NCBI RefSeq assembly: GCF_035956715.1
Contig: NZ_CP108381.1
Location: 4,434,001-4,498,000 of the forward strand
Direction of reading: 5' to 3'
From: Nocardia sp. NBC_01329
GTDB lineage: Bacteria; Actinomycetota; Actinomycetes; Mycobacteriales; Mycobacteriaceae
Length of the DNA stretch: 64,000 nucleotides
Position numbers and translations under genes: made by a program. The notes beneath the pieces are model-generated. The model searched no databases, was not told the DNA's origin, and saw only the letters and a list, made by a program, of their open reading frames with translations. Below are positions 48,337-59,568 of this stretch, in pieces (the stretch's first letter is position 1; each line of letters starts with the position of its first letter).

Positions 48337-51300
48337 CGTGGTACCTCCGATTGGGCACCCACCCCACTCACCATGCTGCGCACCTGCCGCGCCGCAACCG
48401 ACAGCGTGGCGAGATCGTGGGTTCCGGACTCGAACAGTTCCGCCAGCGCCGCGCGGGCACGGCCGAGCCGGGACTGATTCTTGGACTCCCAGTATGCAAT
48501 CTTCTCGTCCGCGCTCTCCTCGGGGTCGCCACCGGAGAGCACATCGAGAGTCAGCGAACGCAGTGAGCTGTACATATCGTCGCGCAGCGCGAGCCGGGCC
48601 AGCGCATGCCAGCGGTCACCGCGCTCCAGATGACTGACCGCCTCCAGCAGCCAGTCGATCTTCAGATGCTCGTTCAGGGCGTAGTACAGCGCACCGACCT
48701 CGGCACCGGAACGATCGGTGATATCCGCGATATCGATCACGTCGAGCAGCGGGAACAGGTGCAACAGCCCGAAAACCTCGGTCGCGAGATCCAGTGGGGC
48801 GCCGTGCGCGACGAGATCGGCGGCCTGGTCGGTGAGCATGGTGACATGGTGGCCGCGCAACCAACCCGGCACCTGAGGTGCGAGTTCACGCACTCCCACT
48901 CGGTACCGGTTGATCTCGGCACCGACGGCCACCGGCTGTGGGCGGTTGGTGAGCAACCAGCGCGACGCCCGGTCCAGCGTGCGTTTGGTCTCCAGCTCGA
49001 GCTGGTCGCGCACTTCTACGGACGTATCCGCGGCACGGATCCGGTTCCAGATATCGTGCAGGCCGAAGACCTCGGTGACCGCGGCGAAGGCCCGCACGGT
49101 ATCGGTCGCGGTCGCGCCGATCTCCTCGGCGAGCCGGTAGGTGTAGGTGACACCGCCGTAGTCCACCACCTCGTTGGCGATCATGGTGGTGACGATCTCC
49201 CGGCGCAGGCGGTGCTTCTTGATCGCCGCGCCGAATCGTTCCCGCAGCGGAGTCGGGAAGTACTCGGGGAGGCGGGCAGCGAAGAAGGCGCTGTCGGGCA
49301 GGTCGCCGGCCAGCAGGTCCGCCTTGAGTGACAACTTCACGTGCGCCAGCAGATTGGCGAGTTCGGGCGAAGCGAGCCCGGTGCCCTCCTCGAGCCGTCG
49401 TTTCAGCACCGCATCGGTCGGCAACGCCTCGAGTTGCCGGTCGATGCCGCGCCGGGTCTCCAGCTCTTCGATGAGGCGCCGATGCACGTTGAGCATCCGC
49501 GCCGCCTCGGCCCGCGAAATTCCCATCACGTAGTTCTGGGATACGTTGTCCTGCAACACCATCTGCGCGACTTCGTCGGTCATCTCGGCGAGCAGCGGGT
49601 TGCGATCCTCGATATCGAGCTCGCCCGCCGACACCACACCGTCGAGCAGAACCTTGATGTTCACCTCGTGATCCGAGCAATCCACACCCGCGGAATTGTC
49701 CAGCGCGTCGGTGTTCATCTTCCCACCGTTACGACTGAATTCGATCCGACCCAGCGCCGTCGCGCCGAGATTGCCACCCTCGCCGATCACCTCGACCCGC
49801 AATTGGTCGGCATTCACCCGGACCGCATCATTGGATTTGTCACCGGCATCGGCATTGGTTTCGGTGCTCGCTTTGATATAGGTGCCGATACCGCCGTTCC
49901 AGAGCAATTGGACAGGCGCTTGGAGAATGGCACGGATCAATTCCGGCGGAGCGAGCTTGACGACGTCGCCGGGCAGGCCGAGCGCCGCGCGGGCCTGGGG
50001 ACTGATCGGTACCGCCTTCACGGTGCGGTCGTACACACCGCCACCCGCACTGATCAAAGAACGATCATAATCGGCCCAACTCGACCGAGCCAGCCCGAAC
50101 AACCGTGACCGCTCACCGAACGACGACGCCGCATCCGGATCCGGATCCAAGAAAATATGACGATGATCGAACGCCGCCACCAACCGAATATGCTCCGACA
50201 ACAACATACCGTTGCCGAAAACGTCCCCACTCATATCCCCCACACCCACCACAGTGAAATCCTGCGACTGGGTATCCACCCCCATCTCCGCGAAATGCCG
50301 CTTCACACTTTCCCATGCGCCCCGCGCGGTAATTCCCATCGCTTTGTGGTCGTACCCCGCCGAACCACCCGAAGCAAACGCATCCCCCAACCAGAAACCA
50401 TACCGGCCCGCAACATCATTCGCGATATCCGAGAACGTCGCCGTTCCCTTATCCGCGGCAACCACCAGATACGTATCGTCGCCGTCACGACGCACCACCC
50501 GCTCGGGCGGCAGCACGTGCCCTTCGGCGAGATCGACGTTATCGGTGATATCCAGCAGGCCGGAGATGAAGGTGCGGTAGCACTCGATACCTTCGTTCAT
50601 CCGGGACTGCCGGTCGAGCGCGGCGTCACCGGTGGCGGCCGGCGGGCGTTTCACCACGAAACCGCCCTTCGCGCCCACCGGCACGATCACCGCGTTCTTC
50701 ACCGCCTGCGCCTTCACCAGTCCCAGAATCTCGGTACGGAAGTCCTCCAACCGATCCGACCACCGCAAACCACCACGCGCCACCGCACCGAACCGCAGAT
50801 GCACACCCTCCACCCGCGGCGAATACACGAAGATCTCGTACTTCGGCCGCGGTTGCGGCAGTTCCGTGATCTCCTGCGGTTCCAGCTTCACCGAGATGAA
50901 ATCGCGGGGAGCACCGTCGGGGTCGGTGACGTAGTAGTTGGTGCGCAGAGTCGCGCGGATCAGCCCGAGAACGGCGCGCAGGATACGGTCCGCGTCCAGA
51001 CTCACCACCTCGTCGATACGTTCACGCAAACGCTCTTCGAGTTCGGCGGCCTGTTCGGTGGAGTGAACGTCCGGATCGAACCGGGCGGTGAACAGCTGCG
51101 CGAACAGTTTCGCCGTATCGGGATAGGTGTGCAGGACCCGGGCGATATTGACCTGGCTGTAGGGGAAACCCGCCTGTTGCAGATACTTCGCGTAGGTCCG
51201 CAGCACGGCGACCGCGCGCCAGGACAACCCGGCCCGCAGTACCAGTTCGTTCAGGCCGTCGGCCTCGGCCCGGCCGTACCAGAGCGCGTCGAACGCGGCG

Positions 51301-53279
51301 GTGAAGCGGTCGCGAACTCGATCCGCGGCAACAGCCTCGGCTTTCGGAGCCGCGAACGTATCGGGCGCCACCTCGAGCAGTTCGGCGTCGAGATCCTGAT
51401 CGAGCGCGCCGCGCAGCAGTTCGTTACTCGCCAGCAGGCCGAAATCGTAGATCCAGCGTTCCTCGGCTGCCTCGCCGCCGTCACGTTCACGCCGGATCCG
51501 GTACGGCCGCTCGTCGAGCACCTCGACGCCCAAGCTCTGCAGCACCGGCAGCACCTGGCTGAGCGAGATACCGGAACCACCGATGTACAGCGTGAAACGC
51601 CAGGATCCGGCCGGGGCGTCGGCCACTCGGTACAGGTGCTGATCGATGCTGCCGGGTCGCAACCGCTCCAGGCGATCGATATCGGCGAGTGCGCGCCGCG
51701 CGCTGAAATCCTGTTTGTACCCTTCAGGAAACGTTTCGCAGTAGCGGCGGACGATCCGCGGGTCGAGCACGGTCGACGCGTTCACCGCGTCGTTGAGATG
51801 ATCGTCCCAGGTCCGGCTCGCCTCGGCGAGCAGGTTCTGGATCCGCACCCGTTCGGCTTCGGAGATCTCCTCCGCCGAGGACACCCGCACCTCGGCAGTA
51901 TCCGCTCCCGGCATCCGGATGGTGAAATACACGCTGGCGAGTTCGCTTTCGCTCACCCGCGCCGAGTAGTCGATCGAGGCGCCGCCGAGTTCACGGACCA
52001 GGATGTCCTGCATCTCCAGCCGGACGGCGGTGGTGTAGCGATCGCGCGGCAGATACACCATTGCCGCGACGAACCGGCCATAGGGGTCGACCCGGGGGAA
52101 CAACCGGACCTGACGACGCAACCCGACATTGAGCACCGCGGCGGCCGTGCGGCGCAGGGTCGCGGTATCGGAGGAGAACAGCTCGGTACGCGGGAACCCC
52201 TGCATCACTTCGAGCATGGCCTGGCCCGAGAACGAATCCAGATCGAATCCGCTGCCGCTGATCGCGGCACGAACCCGCTGCCCCACCACCGGGATGTCCA
52301 GGACGTTCTCGTGCAGCGCGGTGACCGTGAAGACACCGACGAACAGGTGCTCACCCCGGACCTCACCCGCACTGTCCAGATCGGCGACGCCGATGTAGTA
52401 CGGATATACCGCGCGCTGCATGGTGACCGGGATCAGGCCCTGGGTCATTCGCAGCAGCGGCCGGGCACCCGTCGCGATCGGTACCTGGAAACCCGTCGCG
52501 GTACCCGGATGCAGGACTCCGAGCTCGGAATCCGGCACGGGCACCGGCAGTTCCGCACCCGGTTCGCTCCGATACCGGGCGTAACCCAGCATCGTGAAAT
52601 TGTCGTCGGCCATCCACCGCAGCAGGCGGGCGCAGTCGGCCGGTTCGATATCGGCCGCTGCCGCGGCCGCGGAATCACCGGCCTGTTCGAGCCGGGTCGC
52701 CAATGCATCGATGATGGCATGGATCGCCCCGGTATCACTGCTCACCTGCCGCACATCCTCGATGACGTCCGGTACGGCTGCGGCGATCTCGTCGAGCAGC
52801 CGAGCGCTCGTCGCCGGGTGCAGTTGGAGATGGATCCAGGATTCGCGGCCCTCGGCGTTACCGTCGCGACGCAGGCCGGCTTCGTGTAGATGAGCCGAGG
52901 TGAGAATACCGCCGGAATCCCGTTCGACCGTGAAGATCGGGTGGATGACCTCGCTGATGGTCGCGCCCATCCGGCCGAAGAGCGCGGTCACCGAATCGAC
53001 CAGCATCGGCATATCGTCGGTGACGAGTTGGACCGCCGCGCCCAGTCCCGACCCATCGTCCGGGTGGTGGACCCGCACGAGGCCCTGACCCGGTTCGCGG
53101 GTCAGGGCCAGTGTCAGATGGGCCCGGAAGGTGAGGGTGGGTGCGGTGATCTCACAATCGGTGTCTTCGGTCTCGACGTGCCGGAAATATCCGTCCTCCA
53201 GATCGCCGAGGTCGGCACGTAACGTATCCGGCAACTCGGCAGCCCATGCCTCGCTGGACAATTCGGACGAGACCGTCAT
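48333..53279 (-). CDS. gdh: NAD-dependent glutamate dehydrogenase, large (GDH180) type
   Basis: 1648 residues, full length for the GDH180 class. The N-terminal ~700 residues are regulatory ACT-like domains (LVTDDMPMLVDSVTALFGRM). The catalytic core has GGLRWSDRLEDFRTEILGLV and VKNAVIVPVGAKGGFVVKRP with the catalytic Lys of KGGF. The NAD-binding domain lies near VVGVGDMSGDVFGNGML. A long helical C-terminal part follows. It converts glutamate to 2-oxoglutarate and ammonia; the mycobacterial orthologue Rv2476c is controlled by GarA binding. It is coupled to the thioesterase gene. The middle of the gene uses unusually many TTG, CGT and ATT codons (see findings). Confidence 0.96.
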   Translation of the reverse strand: MTVSSELSSEAWAAELPDTLRADLGDLEDGYFRHVETEDTDCEITAPTLTFRAHLTLALTREPGQGLVRVHHPDDGSGLGAAVQLVTDDMPMLVDSVTALFGRMGATISEVIHPIFTVERDSGGILTSAHLHEAGLRRDGNAEGRESWIHLQLHPATSARLLDEIAAAVPDVIEDVRQVSSDTGAIHAIIDALATRLEQAGDSAAAAAADIEPADCARLLRWMADDNFTMLGYARYRSEPGAELPVPVPDSELGVLHPGTATGFQVPIATGARPLLRMTQGLIPVTMQRAVYPYYIGVADLDSAGEVRGEHLFVGVFTVTALHENVLDIPVVGQRVRAAISGSGFDLDSFSGQAMLEVMQGFPRTELFSSDTATLRRTAAAVLNVGLRRQVRLFPRVDPYGRFVAAMVYLPRDRYTTAVRLEMQDILVRELGGASIDYSARVSESELASVYFTIRMPGADTAEVRVSSAEEISEAERVRIQNLLAEASRTWDDHLNDAVNASTVLDPRIVRRYCETFPEGYKQDFSARRALADIDRLERLRPGSIDQHLYRVADAPAGSWRFTLYIGGSGISLSQVLPVLQSLGVEVLDERPYRIRRERDGGEAAEERWIYDFGLLASNELLRGALDQDLDAELLEVAPDTFAAPKAEAVAADRVRDRFTAAFDALWYGRAEADGLNELVLRAGLSWRAVAVLRTYAKYLQQAGFPYSQVNIARVLHTYPDTAKLFAQLFTARFDPDVHSTEQAAELEERLRERIDEVVSLDADRILRAVLGLIRATLRTNYYVTDPDGAPRDFISVKLEPQEITELPQPRPKYEIFVYSPRVEGVHLRFGAVARGGLRWSDRLEDFRTEILGLVKAQAVKNAVIVPVGAKGGFVVKRPPAATGDAALDRQSRMNEGIECYRTFISGLLDITDNVDLAEGHVLPPERVVRRDGDDTYLVVAADKGTATFSDIANDVAGRYGFWLGDAFASGGSAGYDHKAMGITARGAWESVKRHFAEMGVDTQSQDFTVVGVGDMSGDVFGNGMLLSEHIRLVAAFDHRHIFLDPDPDAASSFGERSRLFGLARSSWADYDRSLISAGGGVYDRTVKAVPISPQARAALGLPGDVVKLAPPELIRAILQAPVQLLWNGGIGTYIKASTETNADAGDKSNDAVRVNADQLRVEVIGEGGNLGATALGRIEFSRNGGKMNTDALDNSAGVDCSDHEVNIKVLLDGVVSAGELDIEDRNPLLAEMTDEVAQMVLQDNVSQNYVMGISRAEAARMLNVHRRLIEELETRRGIDRQLEALPTDAVLKRRLEEGTGLASPELANLLAHVKLSLKADLLAGDLPDSAFFAARLPEYFPTPLRERFGAAIKKHRLRREIVTTMIANEVVDYGGVTYTYRLAEEIGATATDTVRAFAAVTEVFGLHDIWNRIRAADTSVEVRDQLELETKRTLDRASRWLLTNRPQPVAVGAEINRYRVGVRELAPQVPGWLRGHHVTMLTDQAADLVAHGAPLDLATEVFGLLHLFPLLDVIDIADITDRSGAEVGALYYALNEHLKIDWLLEAVSHLERGDRWHALARLALRDDMYSSLRSLTLDVLSGGDPEESADEKIAYWESKNQSRLGRARAALAELFESGTHDLATLSVAARQVRSMVSGVGAQSEVPR

Positions 53280-53372
53280 TTCCCACTCCCTTGAATGCGG
53301 TTTTTCTCGGACACACCGACACCGATCCCGAGGGTAGACCCGAACCCGGGCAGCGGGAAAAGTCCTGCGGCG

Positions 53373-55049
<1,677 letters not shown>

Positions 55050-55084
55050 AGCGATCACCCTATCCGTCAAACATCGGTGCGGTT

Positions 55085-55585
55085 TCACACGTCGGCGTTC
55101 ACGGGCACATCGGCCCGCGCCGACTGCTCCACCTTCGGATCGTCCTGCTCCCCCGCCACCCCGGTTTCGGCAGACGCAGCGTCCGTACCGGCGGATATAT
55201 TCCCGTTCGCCCCCGAAGGCCCGGCTCGCCGACGCTCGACCTGGGCGGTGCAGCGAGTGAGGTCCGGTCCCAGGGTATGGGCCCGCATCTCCAGATCGCG
55301 TCGTTCGGCACCGTCACGGGTGCGATACTCGTTGGACCGGAGTTGCCCCTGCACGATCACTGGATCGCCACGGTGGATCGACGCGTCGACTCCCGCCACG
55401 AGCCGCCGCCAGCAGCTCACGGTGAGGAACAGCATCCCATTGTCCACCCATTCGCCGGTTTCGCGGTCGAACCGCCGCGCGGTACTCGCCAACCGGAAAC
55501 TGATCATCTGCTCCCCGCTGGGCAGGTCGCGTCGCACCGGCTCGGTCACCACGGTGCCGACCACGGTCGCCACTGCTTCGTACAT
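55085..55585 (-). CDS. ssb: single-stranded DNA-binding protein
   Basis: 166 residues from ATG at 55585, with AAGGGG five bases upstream. The OB fold has AVATVVGTVVTEPVRRDLPS, FRLASTARRFD, FLTVSCWRRLVAGVDASIHR and GDPVIVQGQLRSNEY. The C-terminal ~50 residues are acidic and polar but lack the usual DDDIPF tip, so this is probably the second SSB (Rv2478c type) rather than the replication SSB. It is 36 bases upstream of ettA. Confidence 0.9.
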   Translation of the reverse strand: MYEAVATVVGTVVTEPVRRDLPSGEQMISFRLASTARRFDRETGEWVDNGMLFLTVSCWRRLVAGVDASIHRGDPVIVQGQLRSNEYRTRDGAERRDLEMRAHTLGPDLTRCTAQVERRRAGPSGANGNISAGTDAASAETGVAGEQDDPKVEQSARADVPVNADV

Positions 55586-55731
55586 TTCCACCCCTTCGTT
55601 CTCCCGGCCGTTCCGGGAACGTATTCATCGTGGTACGGCCGTCCGGACGATGGTGGAGTCGAATCGAATCTGTGGACAACTTCGGCGCACCTGTGAACTT
55701 GTGGAAAGAGCGCGGACCCGATGCGCCGGAT

Positions 55732-58542
55732 TCACCGTGTGGTCGTGGGCATGGCGGCGGCGATCTCCCGCCGTGAGCGCACCCCGAGTTTGGCGAGGAT
55801 GCTGGACACATGGGATTGGACGGTGCGGCGCGACAGGAACATCTGCGCCGCGATATCCGCGTTCGAACTGCCCTCGGCCACTTGAACCGCCACGGCGCGT
55901 TCGGTATCGGTGAGCGATGCCCAGCCCGTTTTCGGGCGGTTGCGCGGCCCGCGCACGCCCCGGCGGATCCCGTACCTGCGAACCCGCGCCACGGCCCGGG
56001 CGGTATCCCACGACGCTCCCAGCCGGGAGTACAGCTGAACAGCGGATTCGAGCGCATCCCGGGCGTCGGCGCCACGACCCCCCGCGGCCAATACGATCGC
56101 GGCATTCTCGAAGGCCTGGGCCTCGTAGAGCGGCCAGTCGCTGCGCGCGAACTCGCGCGCAGCGGCGAAGAGTGCCTCCGGATCGTGTTCGGCCAGCCCG
56201 CGGCACAGATATGCGATACCGGTCCGCGACGCGGTGGACTGTTTCGCCACCAGTCCCTGCGCGGCCGACAGCGCCCCGCGCAGCGCCTCCTCGTCGCCGG
56301 CGTCGAAGGCCAGCCGGGCGATATCGGGAATTATGTAGTGCAACGTCGAGGCGCTCATACCGTCGGCCAGGTTCGTATGGGTCTCGACGAGCAACCGTAG
56401 CGCCGGTTCCGGGTTCCCGCGGGTCTCGAGCACGAGGGCAGCGACCCACGGCCGCATGTGCCCGTGGCCGGCGGTCCCGAGCCGATCGTCCGGGTCGAGC
56501 ACATCACCGGGCACCTGCGCCCCGCGGTGGAGCCCGATCAGAGCCATCACGCTGTGTGCGAGCGGCGCGTAGCCGAGTACATCGGTTGCCTCCAGGCACA
56601 CTCGGCAGGCCTCGATCGCATCGTCCCAGCGGCCGTTCAGCAGGAACAGCCGCGCTTCGGCCATGAGGTTGGGGGCCAGGTACACGCCGCGGGTCCGGCG
56701 GTTGTGCCCGATCGCGGTCCGCAATGCCTCCAGCGCGGCGACCGGCCGATCGAGCTCGATCAGGCAGTGTGCGTAGAGCATGTAGGGATCGATCTGGTCC
56801 GATCCGGCGCCGTCCTGCAGAACCCTGAGGGCCTCGGTACTGATCTCCAGCGCTTCGTCGAGATAACCCTGGGTGTAGCGCACCGCGCCGAGCGCCATCA
56901 GACCGTATCCGGTGGCCAGGGAATTGCCCGACTGCCGACCGAGGTCGACCGCGCGCCGACCGGCCTGTTCGGCTCCGGCGAACCGCTCGAGGAAGAAACT
57001 GTCCAGAGCGCACAGCCCCAGGAACCGGGCTGCGTCGGATTCGCCGAGATCCAGAGTGGCGAGCGCGGTCTCGGCGACGTCGACGGCCTCGGCCAAACGA
57101 CCCTGGGCATGACACACATGGGCCAGCAGCCAGCGCAGACCCGGGTCGTCGGCGTGCTCGGGCCGGTGCCGCAACGCGACGCGCAGTGTGGCTTCGGCCT
57201 GTTCGGACCGGCCGTTCCACAGCAGGGCACGGGTCCGCATCCGGATCAGTGCCGCACGGGTGACCGTATCGAACCCGGCAGTGTCGACTATTCGGGTCAG
57301 CAGTCGCATCGCCAGTTCCGGCGCCCGCACGATCAGCGCGTCGGCAACCGAGAGCAGCCATTGCAGGCTCGTCGGATCGAGGTCACGCCCGCCGATCGTC
57401 AGGTAGTAGGCGACGCGTTCGATCGGTGCCCCGGTCGTCTGCAGGACCAGCCCGGCACGGCGAAGTAGATCGGACCGCAGCGAAAACGGTAACCGGTCGG
57501 CCAGGACGTGCCGGATCAGGTCGTGCCGGAAGGCGAGTTCGGAATCGACCATGGTGAGCAGCCCGGCGTCCGTCGCCTCGGCGACCGCGCTCCACACTTC
57601 CATGAAGTGGCAATCCAGGACAGCGGCCAGTTCCGCGACATCGACCTTGGGCCCGAGCGCGGCGGCCATCGGCAGCAGGTCGCGCGTCGGACGCGACAGC
57701 GAATCGACCCGCCGCCAGATCGCTTCGGCCAGCGAACCCCCGGCCCGAGAGCCGCCGCCGGACTTCTCGCCGGCGTCCAGCAACGAGGTGGCGACCAGTT
57801 CCGTGATGTGCAGCGGATGACCCGACGCTCCGGCGATTTGGCGCAGCAGCGCCGGCGGTGGCGCCGAGCCGACCATCTCCCGCACCATGGTGGCCGCCGC
57901 CGCATCTGGCAGCGCGCCGAGCCGGACGGTGGAGGCCGCACAGGCGGTCAATGTGGCCGTCAATACCGCGAAAGCCGGGTCCGCTGTGAAGGGGCGGGTC
58001 GCCAGCACCAGGACCAGTGGCAGCCGATCGGCGAGCGTCGACAGGCGGTGCAGAACGGCCAGACTGGACCGGTCCGACCAGTGGACGTCGTCGAGCAACA
58101 GTGCGACAGGCTGGTCGGCGCACCACGAGCCGACCTGTTCGAGCAGCAGTTCGGCGAGTGCGAATTCGTGTGTGGCCGCGGCGTCTCCGGCCTGATCACC
58201 ACCGTCGAGCAACATCCGGATCGGATCGGAATCGGCGCCGGGCACATCCCCGGTCGCGAGCCAACCCGCCACCGCCGCGAACGGGACGTCCTGCTGCAGT
58301 TCCCCTGCCGAGCTGGCGCGCACCTGCAGCCCGAGCTCCGCGAACTGTTGCGCAGCGGCACCGAGCAGCGTCGTCTTCCCGATGCCGGCTTCGCCTTCCA
58401 CCAAGGCGACGGCTCCGCGCCCCGCGACCGCGGTACGCCCACACGAGACCAGGGTCGCGACCTCGGCGTCGCGACCGACGAAGACTGTCGCGAGGGATTG
58501 CTGCACCCGCATCAGTGTAGGCACCGTGCTACCGGGACGCAT
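55732..58542 (-). CDS. large LuxR-family (LAL) transcriptional regulator
   Basis: 936 residues from ATG at 58542; later starts at 58512 (ATG) and 58506 (GTG) are equally possible. The N-terminal AAA/STAND ATPase has Walker A GEAGIGKTTLLG and Walker B VALLLDDVHWSDRSSL. A middle of TPR-like helical repeats (about 400-830) follows. The C-terminal LuxR HTH has LTDTERAVAVQVAEGSSNAD and SRRTVQSHVSSILAKLGVRS. LAL regulators are MalT-like, ligand- and ATP-controlled activators. The inducer and targets are not evident. It is on the same strand as the threonine dehydratase gene. Confidence 0.92.
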   Translation of the reverse strand: MRPGSTVPTLMRVQQSLATVFVGRDAEVATLVSCGRTAVAGRGAVALVEGEAGIGKTTLLGAAAQQFAELGLQVRASSAGELQQDVPFAAVAGWLATGDVPGADSDPIRMLLDGGDQAGDAAATHEFALAELLLEQVGSWCADQPVALLLDDVHWSDRSSLAVLHRLSTLADRLPLVLVLATRPFTADPAFAVLTATLTACAASTVRLGALPDAAAATMVREMVGSAPPPALLRQIAGASGHPLHITELVATSLLDAGEKSGGGSRAGGSLAEAIWRRVDSLSRPTRDLLPMAAALGPKVDVAELAAVLDCHFMEVWSAVAEATDAGLLTMVDSELAFRHDLIRHVLADRLPFSLRSDLLRRAGLVLQTTGAPIERVAYYLTIGGRDLDPTSLQWLLSVADALIVRAPELAMRLLTRIVDTAGFDTVTRAALIRMRTRALLWNGRSEQAEATLRVALRHRPEHADDPGLRWLLAHVCHAQGRLAEAVDVAETALATLDLGESDAARFLGLCALDSFFLERFAGAEQAGRRAVDLGRQSGNSLATGYGLMALGAVRYTQGYLDEALEISTEALRVLQDGAGSDQIDPYMLYAHCLIELDRPVAALEALRTAIGHNRRTRGVYLAPNLMAEARLFLLNGRWDDAIEACRVCLEATDVLGYAPLAHSVMALIGLHRGAQVPGDVLDPDDRLGTAGHGHMRPWVAALVLETRGNPEPALRLLVETHTNLADGMSASTLHYIIPDIARLAFDAGDEEALRGALSAAQGLVAKQSTASRTGIAYLCRGLAEHDPEALFAAAREFARSDWPLYEAQAFENAAIVLAAGGRGADARDALESAVQLYSRLGASWDTARAVARVRRYGIRRGVRGPRNRPKTGWASLTDTERAVAVQVAEGSSNADIAAQMFLSRRTVQSHVSSILAKLGVRSRREIAAAMPTTTR

Positions 58543-58599
58543 GCGCCGACGACGGGCGGAGGTTGCGATCTGCCTCCGGATCACCCTGTTCGATGCGCG

Positions 58600-59568
58600 T
58601 CAGAGCACCGGCAGTTCCGTATTCGCTCCGCACAGCACGACCACCGGCCGTTCCCCCTCGCGCGGTACGTAGACACCGCTCAGAATCGCTGCCAGCGCCA
58701 CAGCACCGGACAGTTCGACGACGATCCGGAACTCCCGCCACAGATAGTCCCGGGCATCGGTGATCGCGTCGTCGGTCACCAATACCGACTGCACGCCGTA
58801 GCGCCGGGCCACGTCGAGGGCGATCTCGCCGATCCGGGACGCACCCAGCGCGTCGGCCGTGATGCTGGATACCCCCACATCAACGGGTTTCCCGGCGGCC
58901 AGCGCGGAGTTCAGCGTCGGAATCCCCTCGGGTTCGACACCGACGATTTCGCGCCGCCGCCCGCCCGCCGCCGCGATCCCGCCGATCAGCCCCCCACCGC
59001 CGACCGCGACGAGAATCGGCGGTCGACCGCGCACCTGTTCCTCGATCTCCAGTTCGATCACCCCGGCCCCGGCAACCACAGCAGGCAGATCATAGGCGTG
59101 CAATTGCAACGCCCCGCGTTCGGCGGTGATCTCGCAGGCGTGATCGTAGGCTTCGGCGTACGTGGTTCCGTGCCAACGCACCTCCGCGCCGTGCGACCAC
59201 ATGGCGGCGACCTTGGTGTGCGGCGCCGATTCCGGGACGACCACCGTGCAGGTCTTGCCCATCCCGGCCGCCGCGAGGGCCGCCGCGATTCCCGCGTTTC
59301 CGCCCGAGGCGATCACCACATGTTCGGGGCACACCCGTTCCGACAACAGCGCGTTGTAGCTGCCCCGCACCTTGAACGTGCCACCGTGCTGCAGATACTC
59401 GAGCTTCAGAGTGACCGGGACGGGACCGGACGGCCCCGGTACAGCGGTGTGGAAAACCGGGGTCTTGCGAATACGGCCGGTCAGGCGCCGACGCGCCGCC
59501 CGCACATCCGAACGGTAGATACGCCGGAGCGGTTGCACAGGTGTCAGCGGGATTCTCTGCTCGGTCAT
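58600..59568 (-). CDS. threonine/serine dehydratase, PLP-dependent
   Basis: 322 residues. The PLP lysine lies in GGTFKVRGSYNAL, the phosphate loop is VGGGGLIGGIAAA and the substrate loop is VIASGGNAGIAAAL. These belong to fold-type II threonine ammonia-lyases, which make 2-oxobutanoate and ammonia. No C-terminal ACT regulatory domain is present, so it is the catabolic type, not the isoleucine-feedback IlvA. The ATG follows directly on the stop of the CtaG/CopD gene. Confidence 0.9.
   Translation of the reverse strand: MTEQRIPLTPVQPLRRIYRSDVRAARRRLTGRIRKTPVFHTAVPGPSGPVPVTLKLEYLQHGGTFKVRGSYNALLSERVCPEHVVIASGGNAGIAAALAAAGMGKTCTVVVPESAPHTKVAAMWSHGAEVRWHGTTYAEAYDHACEITAERGALQLHAYDLPAVVAGAGVIELEIEEQVRGRPPILVAVGGGGLIGGIAAAGGRRREIVGVEPEGIPTLNSALAAGKPVDVGVSSITADALGASRIGEIALDVARRYGVQSVLVTDDAITDARDYLWREFRIVVELSGAVALAAILSGVYVPREGERPVVVLCGANTELPVL

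Noticed and set aside
50157..52889. 910-codon plus-strand frame
   Set aside because: Antisense of NAD-glutamate dehydrogenase; His/Arg-rich shadow typical of GC-rich genes.
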